Origin: Saccoglossus kowalevskii | Taxonomy: Eukaryota; Hemichordata; Enteropneusta; Harrimaniidae | Direction: 5' to 3' | NCBI RefSeq assembly: GCF_000003605.2 | Contig: NW_003126903.1 | Coordinates: 35,761 to 57,756, forward strand | Length of the DNA: 21,996 bases | Shown here: positions 10,491 through 20,660 of the stretch, piece after piece | Position numbering within the stretch: position 1 is the first letter of the stretch | How the letters are laid out: each line of letters starts with the position of its first letter | The notes under the pieces: generated by a model | Seen by the model: only the letters and a program-made list of their open reading frames with translations | Told to the model about the DNA's origin: nothing | The model's database searches: none | Made by a program: the position numbers and the translations under genes

Positions 10491-10624
10491 ACCATATCTT
10501 CTTGACTCAAGGTTGAACCTAAAAACTGATATGAGCCTCAAAAGGAAGCTCATGATGTGCTGTTATGATGTGCTAAGATTTTCTAACAATATATAAAATA
10601 TTATCTTGAGTGCAATCACTCGAT

Positions 10625-10925
10625 GTGTTTGTCAAATGTGGTTTACAATATAATATCATCATCTAAGTATATGAACAATGTTTTGAGGTTCAGCCCATCT
10701 AAATAACTGTCGATATTGCAATGAATTTTGCAGATGCATATTGCAAAACAAATGGCACTCATGGGCAATTCTAAGGTAGTGGTAAAAGCAGTCTTTGGAA
10801 AATCCTTACTGACCATGTCAATTTACCAGTACCAACTCTTCAAGACAATGCATGGATACCTGGTACTGCATATGAGTTTCGTACAGTACTAGTATTCACC
10901 TTCCTGTAGTCAACACATAGTCAAA
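10625..10925 (-). pseudogene. Reverse transcriptase fragment
   Basis: LCVDYRKVN (near 10920-10895), then VRNSYAVP, then DFPKTAFTTT (about 10815-10785), a shifted frame with CN..LQ, and finally YLDGLNLKTLFIYLDDD ending near 10652. These are the RT blocks D-YRK-N, KTAF and the catalytic YLDD. Stops follow YLDDDIIL and occur before and between blocks, and at least one frameshift separates KTAF from YLDD, so it is inactive. Confidence 0.88.
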
Positions 10926-11362
10926 CACATTGCATTATGGGTACTAGGTGATCAATCATATATCCTCCAAGTTCCACCCAATTACAACCAAGCCTTGTTC
11001 TTCCCATTATTGACGTAGGCTAGTGTTGTTTAATCTCCAAAGGATGCCTCCACACCTCAATTTGTTTTCATCACTCCCGAAAATTGCCCTTGGTGCTCCA
11101 ATCCATACATGGTGATTCGCTACCTGGTATGATTCTGTCATTTGCTATCTCTCTGTAACTTGTCTTGTACTGGTTCAGCAGATTGGTTCATGTTTTCAGT
11201 GGTATATATTGGCTATATTTGCTCTAGTTACCCAAGTACAAAAACATTTTGTTCTTTCTCATCATCAAAAATCTCAGACGGAAATACTATGCCTGCATTA
11301 ATATACCTGCACAGACATTACCCTGGGCCAAGTTTTTTTCTTACATTCGTCTATAATTTTGG

Positions 11363-11449
11363 ACAGTTCTCGGAAATATGCCCTTCCTGATTGCAGTTTG
11401 AGCATCTTGGAGCCAATTACTCATTTGCAAAACAATCACAGTTGAAACA
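11363..11449 (-). pseudogene. Gag nucleocapsid zinc knuckles
   Basis: CSNCNQEGHISENC (11404-11363) is a perfect C-x2-C-x4-H-x4-C zinc knuckle for nucleic acid binding. Just before it, 11449-11402 encodes CFNCDCFANE, a stop and LAPRC, a first knuckle that has lost its His and gained a stop. Adjacent upstream sequence (about 11455-11660) reads as gag-like protein including KTFAQLMS. Confidence 0.8.
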
Positions 11450-12309
11450 ATGAATAGATTTCTTCTTGCCATTTCTTCCACATTGAGTCAGGTTGATCTG
11501 GTATATTGAGTTATAGGATGCCCTTGGAATTTATTCCAGTTTGGCTAACTTCAAACAGAACTACAGCACTTTTCACTATCATTTCCTGTTCTGTAACTCT
11601 GTTCATGCTCATCAACTGAGCAAATGTTTTACACTGCTCATACTGATGTTTGATAGACATAATCATTTTGTCATTTCACTACCCCCAAAATATGACCCCT
11701 CCACGACCATTCCTAAAGCTTGCATCAACAGCTAATGGAACAAAACCATCTCCTGGACACGCTAGATTCATCACTCCTCTGCATTGGTACCATACTGGCC
11801 ACTGATTTATGCCCTCCTGGTCATCTTTAGAATTATATACATATACATCTTCCAACTTTTAGATTATGCTGAGAATTGATGAATTCTTGTCCAGGTGATG
11901 AACTACCTGACTGGCCATCACCAGATACTGCACTTCAAAATAAATGTCTTTCCCAAAATATTATCTAGACTTGACTGTTGAGAACAATTCACAGACCCTG
12001 TGGGCCTGGACACCAAACCTTCCTGTAAGTGTGCCTTTGTTCATGTTAAGTGAATATAATTGAGAGTGTGTTTTTATATAGAAGCTTCACATATTGGCCG
12101 AAAGATTGGGGGCATGGCTTTTCGTACCATAATTAGTCATGCCCAACATCAGTTGCTGGGCAGATTTCCAAAGTTCATCTTCTCACTGCATGATACACTC
12201 ACTGGACTTACTTCGCAGAAACAGTTTGCCTCTGTGCACATGATCATCTCCATCTAGTGTATGTAGTTGATAATAATCATCATCTGGTTAAGGTTTCAAA
12301 TGTGTTTAA

Positions 12310-12425
12310 TCCCCCTGCTCTCCCCAATTGTAGAGGTCCCACAATACCACCAGGAACACGCCAAACTTGGAAAAATTGGGATCCATATATATATACCCTA
12401 GACCCCTTCCCGCTTTTATAAGGTC
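12310..12425 (-). promoter_or_regulatory. Possible retroelement promoter and leader
   Basis: On the minus strand TTATAAAAGCGGGAAGGGG is a good TATA box context, followed by GTTCCTGGTGGTATTGTGGG and GGGGAGAGCAGGGGG, which look like a retroelement leader upstream of gag. No LTR boundary is seen here, so this is a guess from position and composition. Confidence 0.25.
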
Positions 12426-12986
12426 TGTTCGCACCTTTTATTGTGAACTGGAGTCACCTTTTCTTTGCTCTTCATATCTATAAAAACTCTCTTTCCGCCA
12501 CAGCCTTAAGTGGTCCTGAACAAAACAGTAATGACACTTACTATGAATGTCGCCCTTGAAAGCCAAGATCAACTTAGTAACCGGATAATACCCTACTTAG
12601 AATTCATTAATGTGTAATCCACACACGAAAAATAAAAAAATATTAAATTCAGTCTCGTTAACAAAAACAATGTATTATTAGTGATTATGTTGGTGTTTTA
12701 TTGTTTCTGCTTGACGCCTCAATACACAAAGTTTTAATTCCAATCAAACACCATGTTCCTCGAATATCTTACCTTCTGTGTGTTCTTTTTCATGAGTTGT
12801 GTCTATGATGTATCTGTTTTTGCCGGTGGTCTATAGTATTTAAATATTAGGCTAAACAATATAAATAAACTTCAGTGTCCATGTTTATTTGTCTTTGTTT
12901 GTACATATCCTGTTTTCAAATGTGGTTTAATCGCGTGACAGAAAAAATGAAAGTGTTTCTACACTTAGATGCCACTTTTCAATTGT

Positions 12987-13194
12987 AATTTCAAAAAGCT
13001 TTTTCATACATAAATATTTGTATGGCGAAATAAATAACAACATTATTTGTCAGTCTCTGTGGTTCTAACAGTGTAGTGGATAACATGTTGGTTCAGTAAA
13101 TCGTTAATCGAGAAGCAGATGTTCATTAAAACCCGGTCAGGACGGTGGTTTACATCAACTATTGTCTTTATTGACAAGATAGGCTTTGATTGAC
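12987..13194 (+). mobile_element. tRNA-like SINE candidate, copy B
   Basis: The closest tRNA-like form is CTCTGTGGTTCTAACAGTG, TAGTGGATAACATGTTGG, then GTTCATTAAAACCCGGTCAG. The preceding AAAAAGCTTTTTCATAC also aligns with copy A, so the element may begin near 12987. It lies about 7.5 kb from copy A in the same orientation. Confidence 0.5.
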
Positions 13195-13494
13195 AGATCT
13201 AGTGTGACCTGTAGTCGTATTTTACTACTTCGCATAATGTACAAAAAACCTCCCTAAACTGCTTTAAAGAAAAATTAGGTCTAAAACAATTTCTTTTCTA
13301 TCGCCAGTGGGCGGTTGGTAGATGCGAAACATGATGAGCCCGGTGACCAGTAATACTGAATCGAGTGATGCAACCTGTCGTCACTGATACTAGTCACAAT
13401 ACTGCACGGTATGTAGGGGACTATTTTGTGAATGTTAATTGGCAAAGTAATTAACATTAAAATAGTGATGTTTTATGGCTGGAAAATAGTTAAA

Positions 13495-13524
13495 CGATAT
13501 ATATATATATATATATATATATAT
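13495..13524. repeat. (AT)15 microsatellite
   Basis: A simple dinucleotide run within AT-rich intergenic DNA, after GTTAAACG. Confidence 0.95.
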
Positions 13525-15175
13525 CCATTGTTTTAGTGATGATCAGTGTACATCCGGATCGTCGTTTAATTAATGACAGTATTATATAGTTTTAAATTCG
13601 TATGTGGGGGCGCTATAATATTTTTTGCTATCATATTTCATTGCTAATTAGAATTGTCTATGGTTTACAGTTTCATTCATATTTTGATTGGCTGTTCTAT
13701 AAAAATGTAATATCATTTTCTTCTCTCCAGATGCCATTTTATGTTTTATTTATATTGCATAAACCTGAATACTATTATTGAAATACCGTTATAATATATA
13801 ATCGCTGTGTATAAATTGTTTATATACTTTGTATGTCTCCTTGTTTTGTTCTCGTCCACTGTGTGTCACCAACGTAGTTTTTTTTTATTTTTTATTATAT
13901 TACCATTATGTAGTATGTCGTATATCGCTGTTTTAGAACCGTGGAATAATACCCTGCTTCTGAATTCTGGATTTACAAAAGTTCTCTACACTCGGGCTTA
14001 TGTTTTATTGTATGTTGCCGATTGATATTACCTGCTTTCAAGTAGCACTGAACCATATAAATTAATGTCTCCAAGCAGTATTCCGATAAAATAAGCCTAT
14101 GTACTGTATTTGCCTGTGGTTTTCCTATGGAGTAGATATCTCGTCACTGTAAACCTAAAATTTACTTATCGGAAAAAAAAAATGTTATTCTGACCACTAA
14201 CATTTCAAATAGACACATTAGCTGATCTTTCCAGTGATATTTCCTATTAGTAAAATCGTTTTGTCAACTTTGTTATACAACTAACATTTATAGATTCATC
14301 CAATTATGTTCTACATTAACACAATTACAAGCGTTTACTTATATTCTGTGTATTTTTTTGTATTGAAGAAATATACTGTTTTGTATATCTTGCCCATAAT
14401 TGAAGGAAATTATTGTAGTTTTCTCATGGATTTTATTTTCTATGCAGAGAAACATTGTATTCTGAGTAATTTCATACTAACAGACATTTCATCAGTTTAG
14501 TCTGGATTATCTAATACTTACAGGTTGAAAGACGTTACTAGTTTCTCTGTGCTTTTTTCTATCGAGAGACAACTGTGTTACTTAGTAGTCTAACATAGCT
14601 GCGGATTTTCATAGTTTCCTGTGATTTTCTATCACAAACCAGTACATTTACAAATTTTCTCGAAAATCAACAAAATAAAGTGTTGTTGATGATTATATCT
14701 AGTGTTCATATTTCGGCATTTATTGTAATCTCTCTGTAATTTTAGTGTTAGTTAGTGCAAAATAGTTTGTCAACATTTATACAGACATTGCTTGTTTTCT
14801 TTCTTCTTTTTTCTATCGAGAAAACGTTGATGTATTTTGTAATAATCTTGTTTTTGAGTACACATTAATTTTTCAAGTTTACCTAACATTCTGTGTTAAG
14901 TAATATCGTAAGTGTTGCAATTTATTTGTGGCTGTAGCATTTTAATATCATACTTTTTAGCCATCCGTGTATACATGGTATATTACGTTTTCTAGGTAAC
15001 TCAGTTAATGGGATATATCTCATATCGTTTTTTTTTTATATTTTATAGAACTCTTATAAGTTTTTAGTTAAGGTAATTGAAGTGACACTAGTATTATCAT
15101 CTTTAAAACATTGTTGCAATACCCAATATATGTTTACTTGTTATCTCACTTAAAGCAGATAACTAGCTTGTTACA

Positions 15176-15199
15176 AATAATAATAATAATAATAATAAT
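15176..15199. repeat. (AAT)8 microsatellite
   Basis: A simple trinucleotide run. The open frame across it (IIIIII) is an artefact. Confidence 0.95.
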
Positions 15200-16189
15200 G
15201 CAGTCCACCAACGTCTTGCTCACTAGAAGACCAAAGATAACGAACTATGTTGCATCATATGTGAGAGACAAATACTATGTGTTGAAAAATCAAAGTTAAA
15301 TGTCAATTAAAACAATGTGCACGCAAAAAACATTAAGAGATATATCAAATGAAAGCACATTATTGTTCCCTCTGATAGATCTACAATAGAATCAGCGTTG
15401 TTACCTGCATTATTTTTTACAATTTTTAATGCACTTTATTTTTTGACTTCTAACCATATACGTTGGTGTAACGCTGAAGCCGGTACATTTATTATCTGAA
15501 CACATAGACGAATACTAGTTTACTGCGTCCTACTTGCCATTCGCAGGGGACGCTGTGAACCATTGAACGTCCAATCTCAGTAATGTAATACCCTCGCTAA
15601 TACATGTAAATAATCAGTCCAGATTTAAAACACAATTATATCATCGCTAGGATCATTATATAATCAACATCACTTGGGCCAAATTTAACGTTGGGGCGCT
15701 TTTCAGTGTCAGAGAGTTTATCTATAGAATACACAGGGTGAGGGCGCTGTACGAAAATGTTATCATAAATTCATTCGTAGAAATTGTGAAGAGTACTCAC
15801 AATCACGCGCCATAATTCAGAAATGTTGGCAGGGTTTCGTATAGTTGGACACATTAATTGTAAATGCGAACTCACAGTACAAGCGTAATTCATTTGGTAG
15901 TTTGAGTATACAAGAGTTGATAGACAGAATTACCATACCGATTATCTGCACGGTTAAAGAACCCATCAGCGGTCAGCAGTTCTTGTGATAAACGAGAGAT
16001 GGTGTCACCCAAGAGTCACTGAAAATTCAGGTTTTAAGGAGGAGGCCGACTGCTTCCCACAGTGCTGTCTCAAAATAAGTGTGAACACTATGGGAAATAT
16101 GTGTTGACTAATTCAAACTTGCAAGCTAAACTAATATCTCTACTATGGGGGGGGGGGGTAACTCCACCATCTAATGAGTGTACTTTTCA

Positions 16190-17040
16190 ACACGACAACG
16201 ATTCTTACAGCCGTTCTGGGAATTATTCGAACAGTCAGTTAGCAAAATGATTTGCAACTTTGAAAAACACTTTGCTCTTTGTCCAATTGACGGTGCCACT
16301 TGATTGACGGGAGCGTAGTTTAGGGTTACTATTGCATAGGGGTTGTCGGCATGGCGAATTGCAAGTATTATCTAGCGTGCGTTTACAGCAACCATTCTTT
16401 ATTTTTTATATTTATATTGTAATTATTTTCAGTAATTTTAAAAATCGTATGTTGCGTGTTGCTTAAATTTGTCGAAAAATGTCAACCTCTCGCTCATTTA
16501 GTCAGTTGTAGCTGTCACAAACATGGACTAGACATAATAACGGTCGTCATACCCCGTCATTTTCAAACTGCAGTTGGAAAAGTGATTCGCACAAGGAAGG
16601 CACTTTTGATTTGACAAAGTCCATCAAACCGTTATAATCGAGTATCCGTCCGTGTATCCCTTACGTACTCTCCCACCTCGGTATAAAATCTGAATTTGAT
16701 ACATAATGCACCAGTAATGTAACAACAAACTAAGCTAAGAAACTTTACCTTTGAGCCTTCCGTGAAGTTCATTACTACCTGTAGTTACTCACCACACGGG
16801 AGTTATTTTGTAAATTGCAGGTGGACTCAGATACAACATATAACCTGTTAATGTATGGTAACCAACGCGTGTCGTTTTGAAAACAGCGTTTTACCCGCAT
16901 CTAGCAAGATTGTGGGCGTACCAATACAACGGCGCCATCAAGTCTAGATTGGAAAATGACCCAAGTGTTTTGCAAAACTCCAAGATATATTGCTAAATAA
17001 TTCTCAGAACGGCTGTAAATACAACGATTTCTTCATGGTC
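16190..17040. repeat. Diverged inverted repeat, arms about 90 bp
   Basis: Left arm 16190-16290 (TTACAGCCGTTCTGGGAATT and AAAACACTTTG) matches the reverse complement of 17035-16950 (TTACAGCCGTTCTGAGAATT and AAAACACTTGG), with about 660 bp between. Shorter inverted matches may extend outward (AATTCAGAAAT..TTGGCAG at about 15813 and 17050-17075). It could be an old transposon or an inverted duplication. No open frame is recognised inside. Confidence 0.55.
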
Positions 17041-17444
17041 TGAAACACAGCTCTGCCAATGATTTCTGAATTGTTGGAAAATTAGAATATTAGTATATTA
17101 TCTTTTTTCGACTTCGCTGATAGTGATTTCTAGGCTAATTAATATTCATCAACTCAATTCCTTATTAAGAATATCCTTATTAAATATATGACAAATAGTA
17201 CTTATACCACGAATCCTTGTTTTCATAAGTTACTCATACAGCTGCAATCACTATGAACAGTGCTCACCGTCATGCAATCTCGAATAAAACACTCACAGTG
17301 CAAGGCTAGTTCATCAACATGTCTATTCTCTTGCTTGAGTGTGAAAGTACATGGTTTAGTGACGACCTCTGTTTTTTTTAGAAAGTAGAATTTATTTTAT
17401 TTGGGAAGGGTCTTCTATAAAAATATAACAGATGTAATGAATAA

Positions 17445-17768
17445 ATTTTAATATTTTATTGTAATTTCAACACTAGATGTGGTCACTGGCTTGAAAATGG
17501 TAGTATCGCAGAAATTGAGCTGGAGATCGACTGCAAGCCCCCATGGGTACAAGTTATAATATGTTTTGGGGTAAGTGAATGAACTGTATACCTTCATTAA
17601 TTAGAGCATCATTTGATGTTCACTGCTTGTAATATTGTAATTAATTAATTTTTATATTTTATTTTAATTTCAAGACTAGATGTGATTCACTGCCTGGAAA
17701 ATGGTATATCACAAAAATTGAGCTGCAGTTAGACTTCAAGCCCCCATGGGTACAGGTCATAAGTCCTT
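17445..17768. repeat. Tandem duplication with 203-bp period
   Basis: 17449-17565 and 17651-17768 align along their length with small indels: TATTTTATT-TAATTTCAA-ACTAGATGTG, AAAATGGTA, AAATTGAGCTG and AAGCCCCCATGGGTACA. In unit 1, 17477-17570 is open for 31 codons between an ACACTAG acceptor-like and a GTAAGT donor site. Unit 2 has lost that frame. Confidence 0.75.
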
Positions 17769-17769
17769 G

Positions 17770-18790
17770 ATCAATTATAATGTTTACATGGTAGTGTATG
17801 TTCTCAATACCATGTATACAGTGAAAATAAAGAAAAAGGGAGAAGTTCTCGCAAAGCATGATTAGAAGTACACCTTCAAATATGGAGTTACTCAACTTAT
17901 TCATGCACAAATAAATAGAAAATTACATTAATATAGAAAATTACTTTTCCCAATCAACGACTCACAAATAAAAAAAAACATGGTACAGTCATGTCAACTG
18001 GAAAGACAATCGAATTCAGCCTCGAAACATTACCAACACAGAGAAAGTTATTGTAATGCCTTAAGTCGATACTAAATGACTTTTGTTATCTCGTTCTTGT
18101 TATGTTTATCTTGTTTTTTTAGGCGTGTGTCTAGTAGTACAATCGCAACATATATAATATCTGATATCGATAAAGTATGATTCCTAAATGCTTGGATGTG
18201 TGAGCAAATACATTTGGGTAATTTAATATTGTTTACTGGTTTTTAATTTCACTATTTCGAAAGTAAGTAAAATCCGCTAAATTAAAAAATTGTAAAATGA
18301 CAAAAGAACTATTTTATATGCAAAATTTATCAAAATAGTGAAACGGTTTAATTGTGCAATGTAGTTACCAGTTATATACACTGTGAAGAATTCAGATCAC
18401 CATGAACACAATCTATCGATGTTTTGCCGTATTAGTGTGTCGTTATCATTACAACAATGGGGGAGTCTTGTGTATATTGATAGGAATTTATATGTACTGA
18501 TCCCCTTCCCGCCTCAACGGTAAGAGATGTCGGGAGGCAATTTTTACTTTTTTATATTCAACATTTGCAGACTACACGGTTATATTAAACCCATTATATG
18601 GTTATGAGAGCAAGATATTATTAAAAATTAGTATCTTGATATAATATCTCAAAATCGGTTTTTAGGTTTTTGGTTAAACAAATTCCAGGTTTATCGACGT
18701 ACAACTTATTACCCACTGTTACATTGCTTATTCGCACATTCTACCAATCATGCTAGAAACTATCTGCTTGCAGTTACCTGGAAGACTGGG
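17770..18790. other. Intergenic DNA downstream of copy 2
   Basis: No exon recognised on either strand. Detectable similarity to the 3' flank of copy 1 begins near 18795 and runs right. The window starts at the aligned position in copy 1, so whether similarity extends further cannot be judged. Confidence 0.4.
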
Positions 18791-18848
18791 GAATAGTGTT
18801 GTCGTATTTGTAACATAATTAGAACTCAAACGTTTTTTTCCACATCTT

Positions 18849-18854
18849 TGTATT
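18849..18854 (-). terminator. Variant poly(A) signal of copy 2
   Basis: AATACA occupies the aligned position of the copy 1 AATAAA, within conserved flank (GGTTA-TTCAATA). It is a weaker known variant hexamer, so 3' end formation may be reduced or use another site. Confidence 0.35.
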
Positions 18855-19089
18855 GAATTAACCTTTATACATTACTTATCTACTGAATACCCACATTTGC
18901 GATGTATAATCCATTTGATATAGCGTCATTGAATATAATGAATCAAAACCATACTGCTTAACTACAAATCTAAATATCATAATTGTTGTATATTACACAT
19001 TATATCATCACAGATAATGTTGAAAAATCCAAATATCTAAAACTGATAAAGATGTTACCACGTTCGTCCTTTCCCCAGTTATGGCATTC

Positions 19090-19099
19090 CTAATCACAT
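19090..19099 (-). CDS. Copy 2 terminal coding exon with Cys
   Basis: After TTATAG the sequence A TGT GAT TAG completes Lys and adds Cys, Asp and stop. The intron is 155 nt. The Cys sits where VWD domains have their last conserved cysteine. Support comes from matching position, phase and stop in copy 1. Confidence 0.6.
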
Positions 19100-19254
19100 C
19101 TATAATATGAACATATACAAATGATTAAGCTATATAAATTTGTGAAAGAAAGATATTACCACTGTAATATCTCAGCATAATGATTAATTTAAAACCGTGA
19201 AGTAAAGAATGTAATTTTTTTATAATCAATGTAATACTTTTACAAACAACTTAC

Positions 19255-19898
19255 TTTTTGTCATTCAATTTCCAGCTTTCGCCAAATTCAAGAACGTCTT
19301 TGGCAATGCTACCATCTGGTTTCTGGAAGTCATTGCGAGTATCACCATCTGCATTACCCATTAGACCGCATAGCTTTCCATTGTAAAAAGAACCAGTGTA
19401 GGATACATATAATTCGTGCTTTCTGAGAGTCCAATTAAAAGTGAATGTCGTGTCTTTCGAAGTGAAGTGTAGTTTAATACCCTTATCTTCTTCCTGGATT
19501 TGTATAACTTTTGCGTCAGTCACCATTCCACCTGTACTTCCCTGTGAAATAAACAAGTGTTGTGTATCTAGCTATGATCTTTGAATTCATAAAAAAATGA
19601 ATTAAATTATGTGTGGCACATCTCAATTCAACAAATTGGCAACTTACTGTAGTAACATCCAGTCCATCAATAATTGCGTATTGATTTCCAACAGTTACGT
19701 TGAATGCGATTGTTCGTGTTCTGACTTGGTCTCGCCATGGTGTACTATCTTCTCTTGGTTCAAACTTGCTTGTGACTTCAAAACGAGGGTTGTCAGTGCA
19801 GTCCCTGAATAGATAATACCAGCATGTGCCTTGGAATGTATAAGCACGCCCATCGAATGTCCTCATATGAGGATCACCGCTCACTCCATTAGGAGGAC
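19255..19898 (-). CDS. Copy 2 exons 6-7: intact VWD domain
   Basis: Exons 19898-19648 and 19541-19255 carry GVSGDPHMRTFDGRAY, GTCWYYLFRDC, VGNQYAIIDGLDV, KLHFTSKDTTF, YNGKLCGLMGNADGD and FGESWKLND. The canonical GDPH and the GxCxY cysteine are both kept, unlike copy 1. Exon 6 is four codons longer than in copy 1 (extra residues before GDPH and a WR after STP). Over exon 7 and its split Lys I count 79 of 96 residues identical to copy 1. The donor AA|GTAAGT again overlaps an in-frame stop (AAG TAA). The second Cys of CGLCGN is Met in both copies. Confidence 0.9.
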
Positions 19899-20079
19899 CT
19901 GATAGAAACATTTAAACACACGTTATGAATAATTGCTCTGCTTCTGTACATGAAATAAAGAAAATACAAGTGGAGAAACAAAATATGCATCTTTTGAAAA
20001 TCTTATTTTTTATTCATATGAATGAAGGAGTGAATGAATGAATTAAATAATTAATTAACGGGTCAAACACCATACTCAC

Positions 20080-20144
20080 ACTCGCAGACTGCATTATTTT
20101 CTGCTGTTTTACAATCATAGTCATCCCATGTTAAATCGCTAGCC
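20080..20144 (-). CDS. Copy 2 exon 5: end of CTLD
   Basis: At 65 nt it is identical in length and phase to copy 1 exon 5. It encodes LTWDDYDCKT and NNAVCE, then a split Cys codon completed by the next exon, giving CEC. WDD replaces WND, so the calcium-site asparagine is also changed. Acceptor GACAG and donor GTGAGT are both strong. Confidence 0.85.
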
Positions 20145-20370
20145 CTGTCAAATATAAGTTATTTGACTAAAATATAATTGCATAAGCCACAATAAATCAC
20201 TATATCATCTTTCGCAATGTTTTACCAACGGGATTATCACGGGATCAATTGGTTATAGATGAGATTCAATGTGATGTAGAAACAATTTAAACGTTAACCC
20301 CAAACTATGTTTCGTCGGCATTATTCTTAACTATCATTGTTCGCGGTTACGTGATATTAATTTTGCCTAC

Positions 20371-20511
20371 CTAATATCAACGCAGTCATGAGATCCATAG
20401 TAATCTATTGGATGTTTTCAGCCCAGTTATTGTATACAATGTTTTCATCATCAGTGTAGTAAGTGAATCGCCCTTCGTGGTTCAGATCTGTTATCCCAAG
20501 CCAATAATAAC
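20371..20511 (-). pseudogene. Copy 2 exon 4: CTLD core with one-base deletion
   Basis: The exon opens with YYWLGITDLNHEGRFTYY, very close to copy 1, and reads in frame to NNWAE. The frame is then lost and hits TAG at 20405-20407. The other frame resumes family-like sequence (HPIDYYGSHDCVDI) to the donor GTAGGC, where the phase again fits exon 5. The length of 141 nt versus 142 fits a single lost base, most simply in the AAAA run at 20415-20418. The EPN position aligns with HPI, so the sugar-binding triplet is gone regardless of the frameshift. Confidence 0.8.
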
Positions 20512-20535
20512 CTAATAAAATAAAATAAAAACAAT

Positions 20536-20644
20536 TAAATTAAATTAAATTAAATTAAATTAAATTAAATTAAATTAAATTAAATTAAATTAAATTAAAT
20601 TAAATTAAATTAAATTAAATTAAATTAAATTAAATTAAATTAAA
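20536..20644. repeat. (TAAAT)21 microsatellite in copy 2 intron 3
   Basis: About 109 bp of perfect TAAAT repeats fill most of the 149-nt intron between exons 3 and 4. On the transcript strand it reads (ATTTA)n, the AU-rich element pentamer, but within an intron. Copy 1 intron 3 (129 nt) lacks it. Confidence 0.97.
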
Positions 20645-20660
20645 ACGCCTTGAAGTATAC

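Larger units (their letters stand above)
8700..12050 (-). mobile_element. Decayed Ty3/gypsy-type LTR retroelement
   Basis: Read on the minus strand, the order is gag-like sequence (11.45-12.05 kb), zinc knuckles (11.4 kb), reverse transcriptase (10.63-10.93 kb), RNase H (10.3-10.5 kb), an 849-bp LTR-like block, then weak integrase C-terminal sequence (about 9.0-9.12 kb) and an acidic tail (about 8.8-8.95 kb). The order gag-RT-RH-IN defines the Ty3/gypsy type. Stops and frameshifts occur in every domain, and no protease DSG/DTG is recognisable. Plus-strand open frames across this span are antisense shadows. The flanking LTRs are not identified with certainty. Age is clearly old. Confidence 0.8.
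13195..15780. other. AT-rich intergenic stretch
   Basis: No exon recognised. The phrase TTTTTTCTATCGAGA recurs at about 14551 and 14807 in similar settings, a hint of old local duplication. Otherwise only microsatellites are seen. Confidence 0.35.

Noticed and set aside
13051-13135. A functional tRNA gene
   Set aside because: No complete cloverleaf: the B-box region is decayed and arms do not pair well. Kept only as a SINE candidate.
17659-17910. 83-codon minus-strand frame
   Set aside because: Spans the tandem duplication and AT-rich flank with no domain; the duplicated unit does not keep the frame.
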